DNA of 64,000 nt from DATDAH01 sp963845425 (GTDB lineage: Bacteria > Actinomycetota > Acidimicrobiia > Acidimicrobiales > DATDAH01): contig CAWJSC010000007.1 in assembly GCA_963845425.1 (NCBI GenBank), positions 1-64,000 of the forward strand, read 5' to 3'. Positions 9,622 to 17,149 of the stretch are shown in pieces (within the stretch, counting starts at the first letter, position 1; each line of letters opens with the position of its first letter). The position numbers and the translations under genes were made by a program. The notes under the pieces are model-generated. The model did not search any database, had not been told where the DNA came from, and was given only the letters and a program-made list of their open reading frames with translations.

Positions 9622-9665
9622 TCCGCCGAAGGCTACGGCCCGCTGCACCTCCTACCCTCGGAGCC

Positions 9666-10705
9666 GTGGCGAGCCAGACGACGGGACGAGACGCGGTCGA
9701 CGCGGCGTTCGAGCGGATCACCTACCTGCTCGACCGGGAGCTGGCGCCCGCCTATCGCGTCCGGGCCTTTCTCCGGGCCGCCGAGGTGGTCGGCGGCCTG
9801 TCCGACGCCGAGCTCGATCGGAGGGTGACGAACGGGACGCTGACCGATCTCGAGCACATCGGGGACACGACGGCCGGCGTGATCGCCGAGGCCTACCGCG
9901 GCGACACGCCCGGCTACCTCGCCGAGCTGGACGCCGCCCCGCTCGACCCGGGGGAGGGCGACCGCGCTGCGAGCGTCCCTGAAGGGCGACTGCCACGCCC
10001 ACTCCACCTGGTCCGACGGTGGCGCGCCGATCGCCACCATGGCCCGGGCCGCCGTCGGGCCTCGGCCACGAGTACCTGGTCATGACCGACCACTCCCCCC
10101 GCCTGACGATCGCCCACGGCCTCAATCGGGAGCGCCTGCTGGCCCAGTTGGACGAGATCGACGCCGTCAACGCGGAGCTGGCCCCGTTCCGCGTCCTCAC
10201 CGGCATCGAGGTCGACATCTTCGAGGACGGCAGCCTCGACCAGGCCGAGGACCTCCTCGAGCGCCTCGACGTCGTCGTCGCCAGCGTCCACTCCAAGTTC
10301 CGGATGCCCGAGCAGCAGATGACCGAGCGCCTGGTCATGGCGGTGGCCAGCCCGCACGTCGACATCCTCGGCCACTGCACGAACCGCAAGGTCGTGGGCA
10401 AGGGCCGGCCGGGCTCGGTGTTCAACGAGGACATCGTGTTCGCGGCCTGCGCCCGGTTCGAGACGGCGATCGAGATCAACTGCCGGCCCGAGCGCCAGGA
10501 CCCGCCCGAGGCGATGCTGGCCAACGCCCTCGAATGGGGCTGCTCCGTGGCCATCGACACCGATGCCCATGCCCCCGGCCAGCTCGAGTGGCAGGCCTAC
10601 GGGTGCGACAAGGCGGCCCGTCTCGGGGTCGAGGCCGACGACGTCGTCAACACCATGGCCGTCGACGACCTCCTGGCCTGGACCGCCGACCACCCCACCG
10701 CCTGA
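9666..10705 (+). CDS. PHP domain phosphoesterase with N-terminal helix-hairpin-helix region, two frameshifts
   Basis: The N-terminal 100 residues resemble the helical hairpin region of PolX-type DNA polymerases (DRELAPAYRVRAFLRAAEVV, LTDLEHIGDTTAGVIAEAY). They are followed by a PHP phosphoesterase domain with GDCHAHSTWSDGG, VMTDHSP, LTGIEVDI, VASVHSK, ILGHCTNRK and IDTDAHAP as the metal ligands. No polymerase palm is present, so this is a stand-alone PHP hydrolase of the PolX C-terminal type. One-base shifts near 9962 and 10052 break the frame at the domain junction and just after the first metal motif. The substrate is unknown. Confidence 0.82.
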
Positions 10706-10711
10706 CGAGGG

Positions 10712-11554
10712 TCAGGTCGGGACGGGCGGGCGACGGTGCCGGCGCTCGGCGACCTCTCTGACGCCGAGGACCACGAAGAAGAACGCCACCGCCAGACCGC
10801 TCATCGTCGCCCCGGCGGCGGTGTCGTGGTGGTAGGAGACCAGCAGGCCCGCCACCACCGCCATCCATCCGAGCAGCACGGCCACGACCATGACCAGCCA
10901 GACCCGGCGGACCAGGAGGATGGCCGTGGCCGGCGGCGCGACCAGCAGGCCGAAGGTCATCAGCGTCCCGACCGCCCGGAACGAGGCGACCACCGACAGG
11001 CCGACCAGCACCATCATCACCAGGTGCGTCGCACCGGGCCGCAGGCCCAGGAGCGCCGCCTTGGTCTCGTTGAACGACAGGACCAGCAGCGGCCGGTAGA
11101 GGGCGACCACGGCGACGAGCACCAGGGCCAAGGCGATGGCCTGGAAGCGCAGGTCGGCGGTGGTGACGCCCAGCGGGTTGCCGAACAGGAACGAGGTCAG
11201 GTCGCCGGTGAATCCCTCGGAGCGGGAGATGATCACCACCCCCAGCGCCAGCATCCCGACGAAGAGCAGGCCGATGCCGGTGTCCTCGCTCAGGCCGGAC
11301 TGCCGGTTGACGAGGCTGATCACGGCCACCATCACCAGAGCGGCGACGAAGGCCCCGATGCTCGGGTCGACCCCGATGAGGACGGCCACGGCGATGCCGG
11401 GCAGGACGCCGTGGGCGAGGGCGTCGCCCACGAAGGTCATGCCCCGGATCACCACCCAGGTCCCGATCGTCGAGGTCATGGCCACCGCCAGCAGCCCGGC
11501 AACCAGTGCCCGCTGCATGAACGCGAACCGGAACGGTTCGGTCAGCCAGTCCAT
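10712..11554 (-). CDS. znuB: zinc/manganese ABC transporter permease
   Basis: This 280-residue ABC-3 family permease has about eight hydrophobic segments. The first half carries RALVAGLLAVAMTSTIGTWV and GDALAHGVLPGIAVA, typical of ZnuB/MntB permeases. It moves the metal ion delivered by the ZnuA-like lipoprotein, powered by the adjacent ATPase. The stop converges with the PHP gene six bases away. The gene lies 30 bases downstream of znuA on the same strand, so the two are probably cotranscribed from the Zur-controlled promoter near 12.5 kb. Confidence 0.9.
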   Translation of the reverse strand: MDWLTEPFRFAFMQRALVAGLLAVAMTSTIGTWVVIRGMTFVGDALAHGVLPGIAVAVLIGVDPSIGAFVAALVMVAVISLVNRQSGLSEDTGIGLLFVGMLALGVVIISRSEGFTGDLTSFLFGNPLGVTTADLRFQAIALALVLVAVVALYRPLLVLSFNETKAALLGLRPGATHLVMMVLVGLSVVASFRAVGTLMTFGLLVAPPATAILLVRRVWLVMVVAVLLGWMAVVAGLLVSYHHDTAAGATMSGLAVAFFFVVLGVREVAERRHRRPPVPT

Positions 11555-11584
11555 CGTCCGCAGTGAACCACGTCGCCCCGGCCC

Positions 11585-12499
11585 TCAGGCCAGGGCGGCC
11601 ACGATCCGGTCGGCATTGGTGCGGATCAGCTCGAGGTAGGTCTCGGCCCCCGAGCCCTCCTCGCCCAGGGACTCCGAGAACAGCTCGACCACGGCGATGT
11701 CCTCGCCGGTCTCCTCGGCCAGGACGTGGGCCAGGTCCGCCGACGAGGAGGTGTCGGCGAAGACGGCCGGGACCCCCGTCTCCTCGATGACCGCGACGAG
11801 GTCGGCCAGTTCCGATGACGAGGGCTCGGCCAGGGTGGTGCCGCTCGGGATCACCGTGCCCACGACCTCGAACCCGTACCGGTCGGCGAAGTAGCCGAAG
11901 ACCTCGTGGTTGGTGACGAGCTGCCGCTGGTCCTCCGGGACGGCATCCAGATCGGCGGCGATCTCGGCGTCGGCGGCCTCGATCGCCGCGGCGTGGCCGG
12001 CGGCCTGGTCGGCCACGACCACCGGATCGATGCCGTCGAGGTCCTCCGCGGCCGTGGCCACGAGGCCCGCGGCCCTCGCCATGCGCAGGGGGTCGGTGAA
12101 CCAGTGGGGGTCCTCGCCGTCACCGTCGTCGAGGGGCAGCGGGTCGAGGGCGGGCCCCAGTTCGAGCACCGGCACGCCGTCGCCGGCCGCGGCGTCGAGG
12201 GCATCGGTCAGCCCGGCCTCGAACCCCAGGCCGTTGGCCACCACGAGGTCGGCCTCGCTGAGCATCGCCACCTGGGCCGCCGACGGCTCGAACTCGTGCG
12301 GATCGGTGCCGGCCGGCATCACCACCTCGACCTCCGCCTCGTCACCGAAGACGTTCGTGGCCAGGTCCCCGAGCAGGCTGTGGGTGGCCACGACCAGCGG
12401 CCGGTCGCCCGACGGACCGTCACCGCCGCACGCGGCGGCCGAGAGCGACAGGAGCGCCACCAGGACCAGGAGGCCCCCGAGTTGCGCGCTCCGCCCCAC
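11585..12499 (-). CDS. znuA: zinc ABC transporter substrate-binding lipoprotein
   Basis: This cluster A-I metal-binding lipoprotein has a signal peptide ending in a lipobox-like SAAACGGD. Metal-ligand blocks are GTDPHEFEPSAAQVAML, an acidic loop before DPHWFTDPLRMA (similar to the His/acidic loop of zinc binders, though with few histidines) and TNHEVFGYFADRYG. It captures zinc outside the membrane for ZnuB/ZnuC. An open frame continues to a GTG at 12523, but that start would lie inside a Zur-like box. The GTG at 12499 gives a normal lipoprotein signal and leaves a clear divergent promoter region. Confidence 0.88.
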   Translation of the reverse strand: MGRSAQLGGLLVLVALLSLSAAACGGDGPSGDRPLVVATHSLLGDLATNVFGDEAEVEVVMPAGTDPHEFEPSAAQVAMLSEADLVVANGLGFEAGLTDALDAAAGDGVPVLELGPALDPLPLDDGDGEDPHWFTDPLRMARAAGLVATAAEDLDGIDPVVVADQAAGHAAAIEAADAEIAADLDAVPEDQRQLVTNHEVFGYFADRYGFEVVGTVIPSGTTLAEPSSSELADLVAVIEETGVPAVFADTSSSADLAHVLAEETGEDIAVVELFSESLGEEGSGAETYLELIRTNADRIVAALA

Positions 12500-12503
12500 A
12501 GGG

Positions 12504-12557
12504 CGAGAATGATTCCCGTTCACATGAGCGACCCTACCGAGAACGATTCCCGTTCAC
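12504..12557. promoter_or_regulatory. two Zur-like operator boxes between znuA and znuC
   Basis: A 20-base sequence occurs twice as a direct repeat (12504-12523 and 12538-12557, one mismatch, 34 bases start to start). The second copy reads CGAGAACGATTCCCGTTCAC and contains the inverted pair GAACG/CGTTC. The layout, AT-rich centre and position between divergent zinc transporter genes fit Fur-family (Zur) binding sites. Binding is inferred from context, not shown. Confidence 0.65.
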
Positions 12558-12577
12558 ACGCCACCCGGACCGCAGCC

Positions 12578-13330
12578 GTGGACGCCGTCGGCCTGACCCT
12601 GGCCCACGGTCAGCAGGTGGCCGTCCGGGACGCCACCTTCACCGTTCCCACCGGCGCCAGCACCGCGCTCATCGGCCCCAACGGCTCCGGCAAGTCCACC
12701 CTGCTGCACGCCATCGCCGGCCTGCACCCACCGCGGGAGGGCACGATCCAGGTGCTCGGGCGGCGTGTCGTGGGACGCAACGAGATCGCCTACGTGCCCC
12801 AACACCTGCACGCCAACCAGCACCTGCCGATCTCGGCCCGGGAGGTCGTGACGATGGGCTGCTACGCCCGGCGGGGCGCCTGGGCCCGCCTCACCGCGGG
12901 CGACCGGGCGGCCGTGACCGAGTCGATGGCCCGCCTCGACGTGACCCACCTCGCCCGACGGCAGTTGGGGTCGCTGTCGGGCGGCGAGCGCCAGCGGGTG
13001 CTGGTGGCCCAAGCGCTGGCCCAGGGCTCGCCGTTGCTGCTGCTCGACGAGCCGCTCACCGGACTGGATCTGCCCTCCCAGGAGCGCATCGTCGAGGTCA
13101 TCGACGAGGAGCGGGCGGCGGGCCGCACCGTGGTGGCCAGCACCCACAGCCTGGCCGACGCGGCCTCGGCGGATCACCTGCTGCTGCTGGCCGGGCGCAT
13201 CGTGGCCTCGGGCACCCCGCAGGAGGTGCTGACGGAGGCCAACCTGTCGACCGCCTACGGGCCGATGGTCATCCGCTTCGGGGAGCGGGGCCTGCTACTC
13301 GACGACTCCACCCACCACCATCCCAACTGA
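12578..13330 (+). CDS. znuC: zinc/manganese ABC transporter ATPase
   Basis: This ABC ATPase has the Walker A motif GPNGSGKST, the Q-loop YVPQHLH, the signature LSGGERQRV, Walker B LLLLDEPLTGLD and the switch His in ASTHSLADA. It is the energising subunit for the divergent znuA-znuB pair. The frame is open from an ATG at 12524, which would place the second Zur-like box inside the gene. The in-frame GTG at 12578 still gives a complete ATPase (VDAVGLTLAHG...) and leaves both boxes in the 78 base divergent promoter, so I prefer it. The ATG remains possible. Confidence 0.88.
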   Translation: MDAVGLTLAHGQQVAVRDATFTVPTGASTALIGPNGSGKSTLLHAIAGLHPPREGTIQVLGRRVVGRNEIAYVPQHLHANQHLPISAREVVTMGCYARRGAWARLTAGDRAAVTESMARLDVTHLARRQLGSLSGGERQRVLVAQALAQGSPLLLLDEPLTGLDLPSQERIVEVIDEERAAGRTVVASTHSLADAASADHLLLLAGRIVASGTPQEVLTEANLSTAYGPMVIRFGERGLLLDDSTHHHPN

Positions 13331-13358
13331 GCCGGATGGGCAACGCGGGACCGGCGAA

Positions 13359-13448
13359 CTAGCGCTTGCGACCGGCGTTGGGCTTGCGGCCGTGGTTCGC
13401 CTTCTTGCGACGGGCGCGCAGGCGTCGCTTGTTGGTCCGCTTCGACAT
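13359..13448 (-). CDS. large ribosomal protein bL37
   Basis: This 29-residue, very basic protein begins MSKRTNKRRLRARRKKANHG and ends KPNAGRKR. It matches the small actinobacterial 50S protein named bL37 in mycobacterial ribosome structures, with the conserved KANHG(R/K)xPN centre. The frame is ATG to TAG. It sits between znuC and the Fur-family gene and is too short for normal gene callers. With the bS22-like gene at 1120 it supports placing the organism in Actinomycetota. Confidence 0.85.
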   Translation of the reverse strand: MSKRTNKRRLRARRKKANHGRKPNAGRKR

Positions 13449-13497
13449 GGCCGGGAGGGTACCGGCCCGACCGGGGATGGCCTACCGGGCGCCCGGC

Positions 13498-13935
13498 CTA
13501 GGCACAGCGTCGGCACTGGCCGATGAGGTCGAGGCGGTGGTCGTGGGCCACGAACCCGGCGCCCTCGGCCGCCTGACCGAGCGCCCGGGCCAGCGCCTCC
13601 TCCACCTCGGGAGCCACCGTGAAGTCCGCCACCTGGCCGCACTGCGAGCAGATCAGGTGGTGGTGATGGTGGTCGGTCAGGTGCTCGGCCAGTTCGTAGC
13701 GGGCGAACTCGTCGGTGCTCACCACCCGGTGCACGACCCCGGTCTGCTCGAGGATGACCAGGTTGCGGTAGGCCGAGCTCTGGGCCAGCGCCTTGTCCCG
13801 GGCCAGGATCTCCTGGATCGTCAGCGGCCGGGTGGCCTCCTCCAAGACGTCCACCAACGCCCGCCGCCCCCTCGTGTAGCGCTGATCGCCCTCACGCAGG
13901 CGCTCGGCCACCGAAGTGTGGAGGTCGGTTCTCAT
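13498..13935 (-). CDS. zur: Fur family transcriptional regulator, probably Zur
   Basis: This 145-residue Fur-family repressor has an N-terminal winged helix (YTRGRRALVDVLEEA, SSAYRNLVILEQTGVV), then the metal-sensing region HLTDHHHHHLICSQCG with five consecutive histidines and a structural zinc site made of CSQCG and the terminal CRRCA. The adjacent znu genes make zinc the likely signal, but the sequence alone does not separate Zur from Fur. The open frame runs to 14142; the ATG at 13935 starts MRTDLHTSVAERL, the usual length. An inverted repeat 18 bases upstream may be its own operator. Confidence 0.88.
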   Translation of the reverse strand: MRTDLHTSVAERLREGDQRYTRGRRALVDVLEEATRPLTIQEILARDKALAQSSAYRNLVILEQTGVVHRVVSTDEFARYELAEHLTDHHHHHLICSQCGQVADFTVAPEVEEALARALGQAAEGAGFVAHDHRLDLIGQCRRCA

Positions 13936-13952
13936 CGGTTCCCACCTTACCG

Positions 13953-13977
13953 GCATTCTGAGAACGGGCGAGAATGC
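13953..13977. promoter_or_regulatory. candidate Fur/Zur-type operator upstream of the regulator
   Basis: The inverted repeat GCATTCT (13953-13959) and AGAATGC (13971-13977) lies between the Fur-family gene and the divergent LysM gene. The spacer contains GAGAACGGGCG, resembling the boxes at 12.5 kb. It could mediate autoregulation. A TTGACA hexamer at 13986-13991 may be the -35 element for the LysM gene. Confidence 0.45.
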
Positions 13978-14026
13978 GGCCCGCGTTGACAGTGGGCCGA
14001 ACCGACTCCATCCTGGGGTCATCTCT

Positions 14027-14869
14027 GTGATCGACACCCCTCCGTCGGTCGGCCAGGGCCCGCTCGTTCCCCCCGTGGTCCCGACGCCGACGCGCCGCGC
14101 CAGGCCCTCGGGTCGCGTCCTGGTCGCCGCCGCCCTCACCACGGTGGTGGCCCTCGGCGCCCTCTACCTCGTCGGCCAGGACGACACCGGGTCGGGCGAC
14201 GCCGCCCGGGACCGCAACGGACCCTCGCTCTACACGGTGCGCACGGGTGACACCGTGACCGCGGTGGCCGACCTCCACGGCATCCCGGTGAACGACCTCC
14301 TCGAGGCCCTGGACCTGGAGCTCTCGGACTCCCTCGAGCCGGGCGAGGTCCTCGAGATCCCGCCCATCCCGATGGCCGGCCACGAGTGGCCCGAGCGCCT
14401 CGCCGCCGACCCCGTCGTGGCCCAGCAGGCCCCGCTGTTCGACCGGTGGGCCGAGGAGTACGAGGTCCCGACGGCGCTCCTCCAGTCGCTGGCCTGGACC
14501 ATCTCCGGTTGGGACAACGCCTCGGTCAACAGCGACGGTGACATGGGCATCGGCCGCATCGACCCCAACCTGCTCGCCTGGATCAACGAGGAGCTCATCG
14601 CCGGCGAGACGCCGGTCGACCCCCGCTCCCCCGACGGCAACGTCGAGCTCATGGCCGCCCACCTCGGCCACCTGCTGGAGGTCACGGGCGGCGACCACGC
14701 CAACGCCGTCGCCACCTACTACCTCGACCGCACCGAGCCCAGCGAGGCCAACTGGGACCTCCGCCTGCGCCGCTTCGTCACCGGCGTCCTCGGCCGTGTG
14801 CCCGACTTCGAGGCCCCGCCCCCGCCCGCCGCGACCACCACCACCACCACCACCACCGAGGCCGGCTGA
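14027..14869 (+). CDS. LysM domain membrane-anchored protein
   Basis: This 280-residue cell-envelope protein has a short cytoplasmic N-terminus, one membrane segment (VLVAAALTTVVALGALYLVG), a LysM peptidoglycan-binding repeat (YTVRTGDTVTAVADLHGIPV... LEIP), then a helical region (TALLQSLAWTISGWDN... MGIGRIDPN) that looks like a degenerate lytic-transglycosylase fold, and a Pro/Thr-rich tail. The GTG at 14027 is the start nearest the membrane segment. The frame stays open upstream across the candidate operator. Whether it has enzymatic activity is unclear. Confidence 0.75.
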   Translation: MIDTPPSVGQGPLVPPVVPTPTRRARPSGRVLVAAALTTVVALGALYLVGQDDTGSGDAARDRNGPSLYTVRTGDTVTAVADLHGIPVNDLLEALDLELSDSLEPGEVLEIPPIPMAGHEWPERLAADPVVAQQAPLFDRWAEEYEVPTALLQSLAWTISGWDNASVNSDGDMGIGRIDPNLLAWINEELIAGETPVDPRSPDGNVELMAAHLGHLLEVTGGDHANAVATYYLDRTEPSEANWDLRLRRFVTGVLGRVPDFEAPPPPAATTTTTTTTEAG

Positions 14870-14983
14870 GTACACGCTCCGCTCACGCGCGCGCGCTGGG
14901 TGCTGGAGGGAGTGCGCGGCTACGTTGCCCATTGCGCGGACGACTGTCCGCCAGGGAACACGAAAGTGACAAGGGGAGAACAC

Positions 14984-16081
14984 GTGCTCAGAAACCGCAA
15001 GCTCAGGGCGCTGCTCGGGCTCCTGCTGGCCTTCATGCTGCTCGCCGCCGCGTGCGGTGACGACAGCAGCGATTCCGATGAGGAAAGCAGCGACACCACT
15101 GGCGCCACCAACGACACCACGGCCGAGGCCAGCGACCTCACGGTCGGCCTGGTCTACGACCTCGGTGGCCGTGGCGACCAGTCGTTCAACGACTCCGCCG
15201 CCGCCGGCCTCGACCAGGCGGCCACGGAGTTCGGCATCGAGGCCGAGGAGCTCGAGCCTGACGAGGGTGGCGAGAACCGCCAGGAGCTGGTGCAGCTGCT
15301 CTGCGACCAGGGCACCAACCTGATCTTCGCGGTCGGCTTCCTCAGCTCCGAGGCCATCGGCGCCGTCGCCCCGAACTGCCCGGACAGCACGTTCGCCATC
15401 GTCGACGACGCGGCCAACGACTTCCCCAACCTGGCCAACCTCGTCTTCGCTGAAGAGCAGGGCTCCTTCCTGGTCGGCGCCGCCGCGGCCCTCACCACCG
15501 AGACCGACCACGTCGGCTTCATCGGCGGGGTCAACACCGAGCTGATCCAGAAGTTCCAGGCCGGCTTCGAGGCCGGCGTGGCGGCCATCGACCCGGCGAT
15601 CACCGTCGACGTCGAGTACCTCACCGAGCCCCCGGACTTCGACGGCTTCAACGACCCCGGTCGGGGACGTGAGGTCGCCACCAGCATGTACGAGGGTGGC
15701 GCCGACGTCGTCTACGCCGCTGCCGGCGGTTCCGGTGGTGGCGTCTTCGAGGCCGCAGTGTCCGCCCGCGAGGGCGGCGACAACGTGTGGGCCATCGGCG
15801 TCGACTCCGACCAGTACAACACCGCCGACCCGGCCGTGCAGGACGTGATCCTCACCTCCATGCTGAAGCAGGTCAACGTGGCGGTGTACAACACCATCGC
15901 CGCGGCGGTCGCCGGCGAGGAGGTGGGCGGTCAGACCACGGTGTTCGACCTCTCGGTCGACGGCGTCGGCTACGCGACCAGCGGTGACTTCCTCAGCGAG
16001 GACACCATCGCCCAGCTCGAGGACCTGAAGGCGCAGATCATCGCCGGCGACATCGAAGTGCCCACCGTCCCGGAGGGCTGA
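14984..16081 (+). CDS. BMP family nucleoside-binding lipoprotein
   Basis: This is a substrate-binding lipoprotein of the basic-membrane-protein (BMP/PnrA) family, whose members bind nucleosides. The signal peptide ends LLAAACGDDSS with a lipobox cysteine. The Ser/Asp/Thr-rich linker leads to LTVGLVYDLGGRGDQSFND, the hallmark N-terminus, then IFAVGFLSSEAIGAVA, TDHVGFIGGVN and WAIGVDSDQYN. The GTG at 14984 is preceded by AAGGGGAG. The downstream ATPase, two permeases, cytidine deaminase and thymidine phosphorylase support a nucleoside role. Its 3' two-thirds is duplicated immediately downstream. Confidence 0.92.
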   Translation: MLRNRKLRALLGLLLAFMLLAAACGDDSSDSDEESSDTTGATNDTTAEASDLTVGLVYDLGGRGDQSFNDSAAAGLDQAATEFGIEAEELEPDEGGENRQELVQLLCDQGTNLIFAVGFLSSEAIGAVAPNCPDSTFAIVDDAANDFPNLANLVFAEEQGSFLVGAAAALTTETDHVGFIGGVNTELIQKFQAGFEAGVAAIDPAITVDVEYLTEPPDFDGFNDPGRGREVATSMYEGGADVVYAAAGGSGGGVFEAAVSAREGGDNVWAIGVDSDQYNTADPAVQDVILTSMLKQVNVAVYNTIAAAVAGEEVGGQTTVFDLSVDGVGYATSGDFLSEDTIAQLEDLKAQIIAGDIEVPTVPEG

Positions 16082-16121
16082 TCGCCGTGGGGTGACCTCA
16101 CCCCCTGACAGAAATCCGTGT

Positions 16122-16153
16122 GACGGACCCGGGCTAGAGTGCCCGGGTCCGTC
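16122..16153 (+). terminator. hairpin after BMP lipoprotein gene, copy 1
   Basis: The 13-base arms GACGGACCCGGGC and GCCCGGGTCCGTC close a six-base loop and are followed by GCCGTTTTC. It lies 41 bases after the stop, between lipoprotein and transporter ATPase. It would trim or attenuate transcription so that binding protein is made in excess of transporter. Confidence 0.75.
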
Positions 16154-16195
16154 GCCGTTTTCGGAGGGGCCGACGGGGAGGTTCGAGGGGGGCCG

Positions 16196-17036
16196 GTGGA
16201 AGCGGACCAGACGATGGCCGTGGAGCTCGAGGGGATCGTCAAGCGGTTCCCCGGCGTGGTGGCCAACGACGGCGTCGACCTCGCGGTGGGCTTCCTCTAC
16301 TCCGAGTCGATCGGCGCCGTCGCCGAGAACTGCCCGGACAGCACGTTCGCCATCGTCGACGACGCGGCCAACGACCTGCCCAACCTGGCCAACCTGGTCT
16401 TCGCCGAGGAGCAGGGCTCGTTCCTGGTCGGCGCCGCCGCGGCCCTCACCACCGAGACCGACCACGTCGGCTTCATCGGCGGCGTGAACATCGAGCTGAT
16501 CCAGAAGTTCCAGGCCGGCTTCGAGGCCGGCGTGGCCGCCATCGACCCGGCGATCACCGTCGACGTCGAGTACCTCACCGAGCCGCCGGACTTCGACGGC
16601 TTCAACGACCCCGGTCGGGGCCGCGAGGTCGCCACCAGCATGTACGAGGGTGGCGCCGACGTCATCTACGCCGCCGCCGGCGGTTCCGGTGGTGGCGTGT
16701 TCGAGGCCGCGGTGACCGCCCGTGAGGGTGGCGACCAACGTCTGGGCCATCGGCGTGGACTCCGACCAGTACAACACCGCCGACCCGGCGGTGCAGGACG
16801 TGATCCTCACGTCCATGCTGAAGCAGGTCAACGTGGCGGTGTACAACACCATCGCCGCGGCGGTCGCCGGCGAGGAGGTCGGCGGTCAGACCACGGTGTT
16901 CGACCTCTCGGTCGACGGCGTCGGCTACTCGACCAGCGGTGACTTCCTCAGCGAGGACACCATCGCCCAGCTCGAGGACCTGAAGGCGCAGATCGTCGCC
17001 GGCGACATCGAAGTGCCCACCGTCCCGGAGGGCTGA
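16196..17036 (+). pseudogene. ATPase-BMP chimeric pseudogene from the tandem duplication
   Basis: A GTG at 16196 starts the first 28 codons of the transporter ATPase (VELEGIVKRFPGVVAND...), then at 16281 the frame runs straight into the BMP lipoprotein at GFLYSESIGAVA. The product lacks a signal peptide, lipobox and the first ligand-binding lobe, and has no Walker motif. One extra base near 16733 shifts the frame (product in frame to 16942; the original frame resumes and stops at 17036). It is probably non-functional by-product DNA, though it sits inside a transcribed operon. Confidence 0.85.
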
Positions 17037-17075
17037 TCGCCGTGGGGTGACCTCACCCCTGACAGAAATCCGTGT

Positions 17076-17107
17076 GACGGACCCGGGCTAGGGTGCCCGG
17101 GTCCGTC
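17076..17107 (+). terminator. hairpin before transporter ATPase, copy 2
   Basis: This is the second copy of the 13-base-arm hairpin, with the loop altered by one base, again followed by GCCGTTTTC. It lies 39 bases after the chimeric pseudogene and 42 bases before the ATPase start. Two attenuators now stand in series ahead of the transporter genes. Confidence 0.72.
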
Positions 17108-17149
17108 GCCGTTTTCGGAGGGGCCGACGGGGACGATCGAGGGAGGCCG

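Noticed and set aside
13892..16852. 986-codon open frame on the minus strand across the lipoprotein duplication
   Set aside because: It is antisense to well-supported BMP and LysM genes, has no recognisable motif and repeats itself only because the DNA beneath is duplicated. High GC commonly opens such antisense frames.
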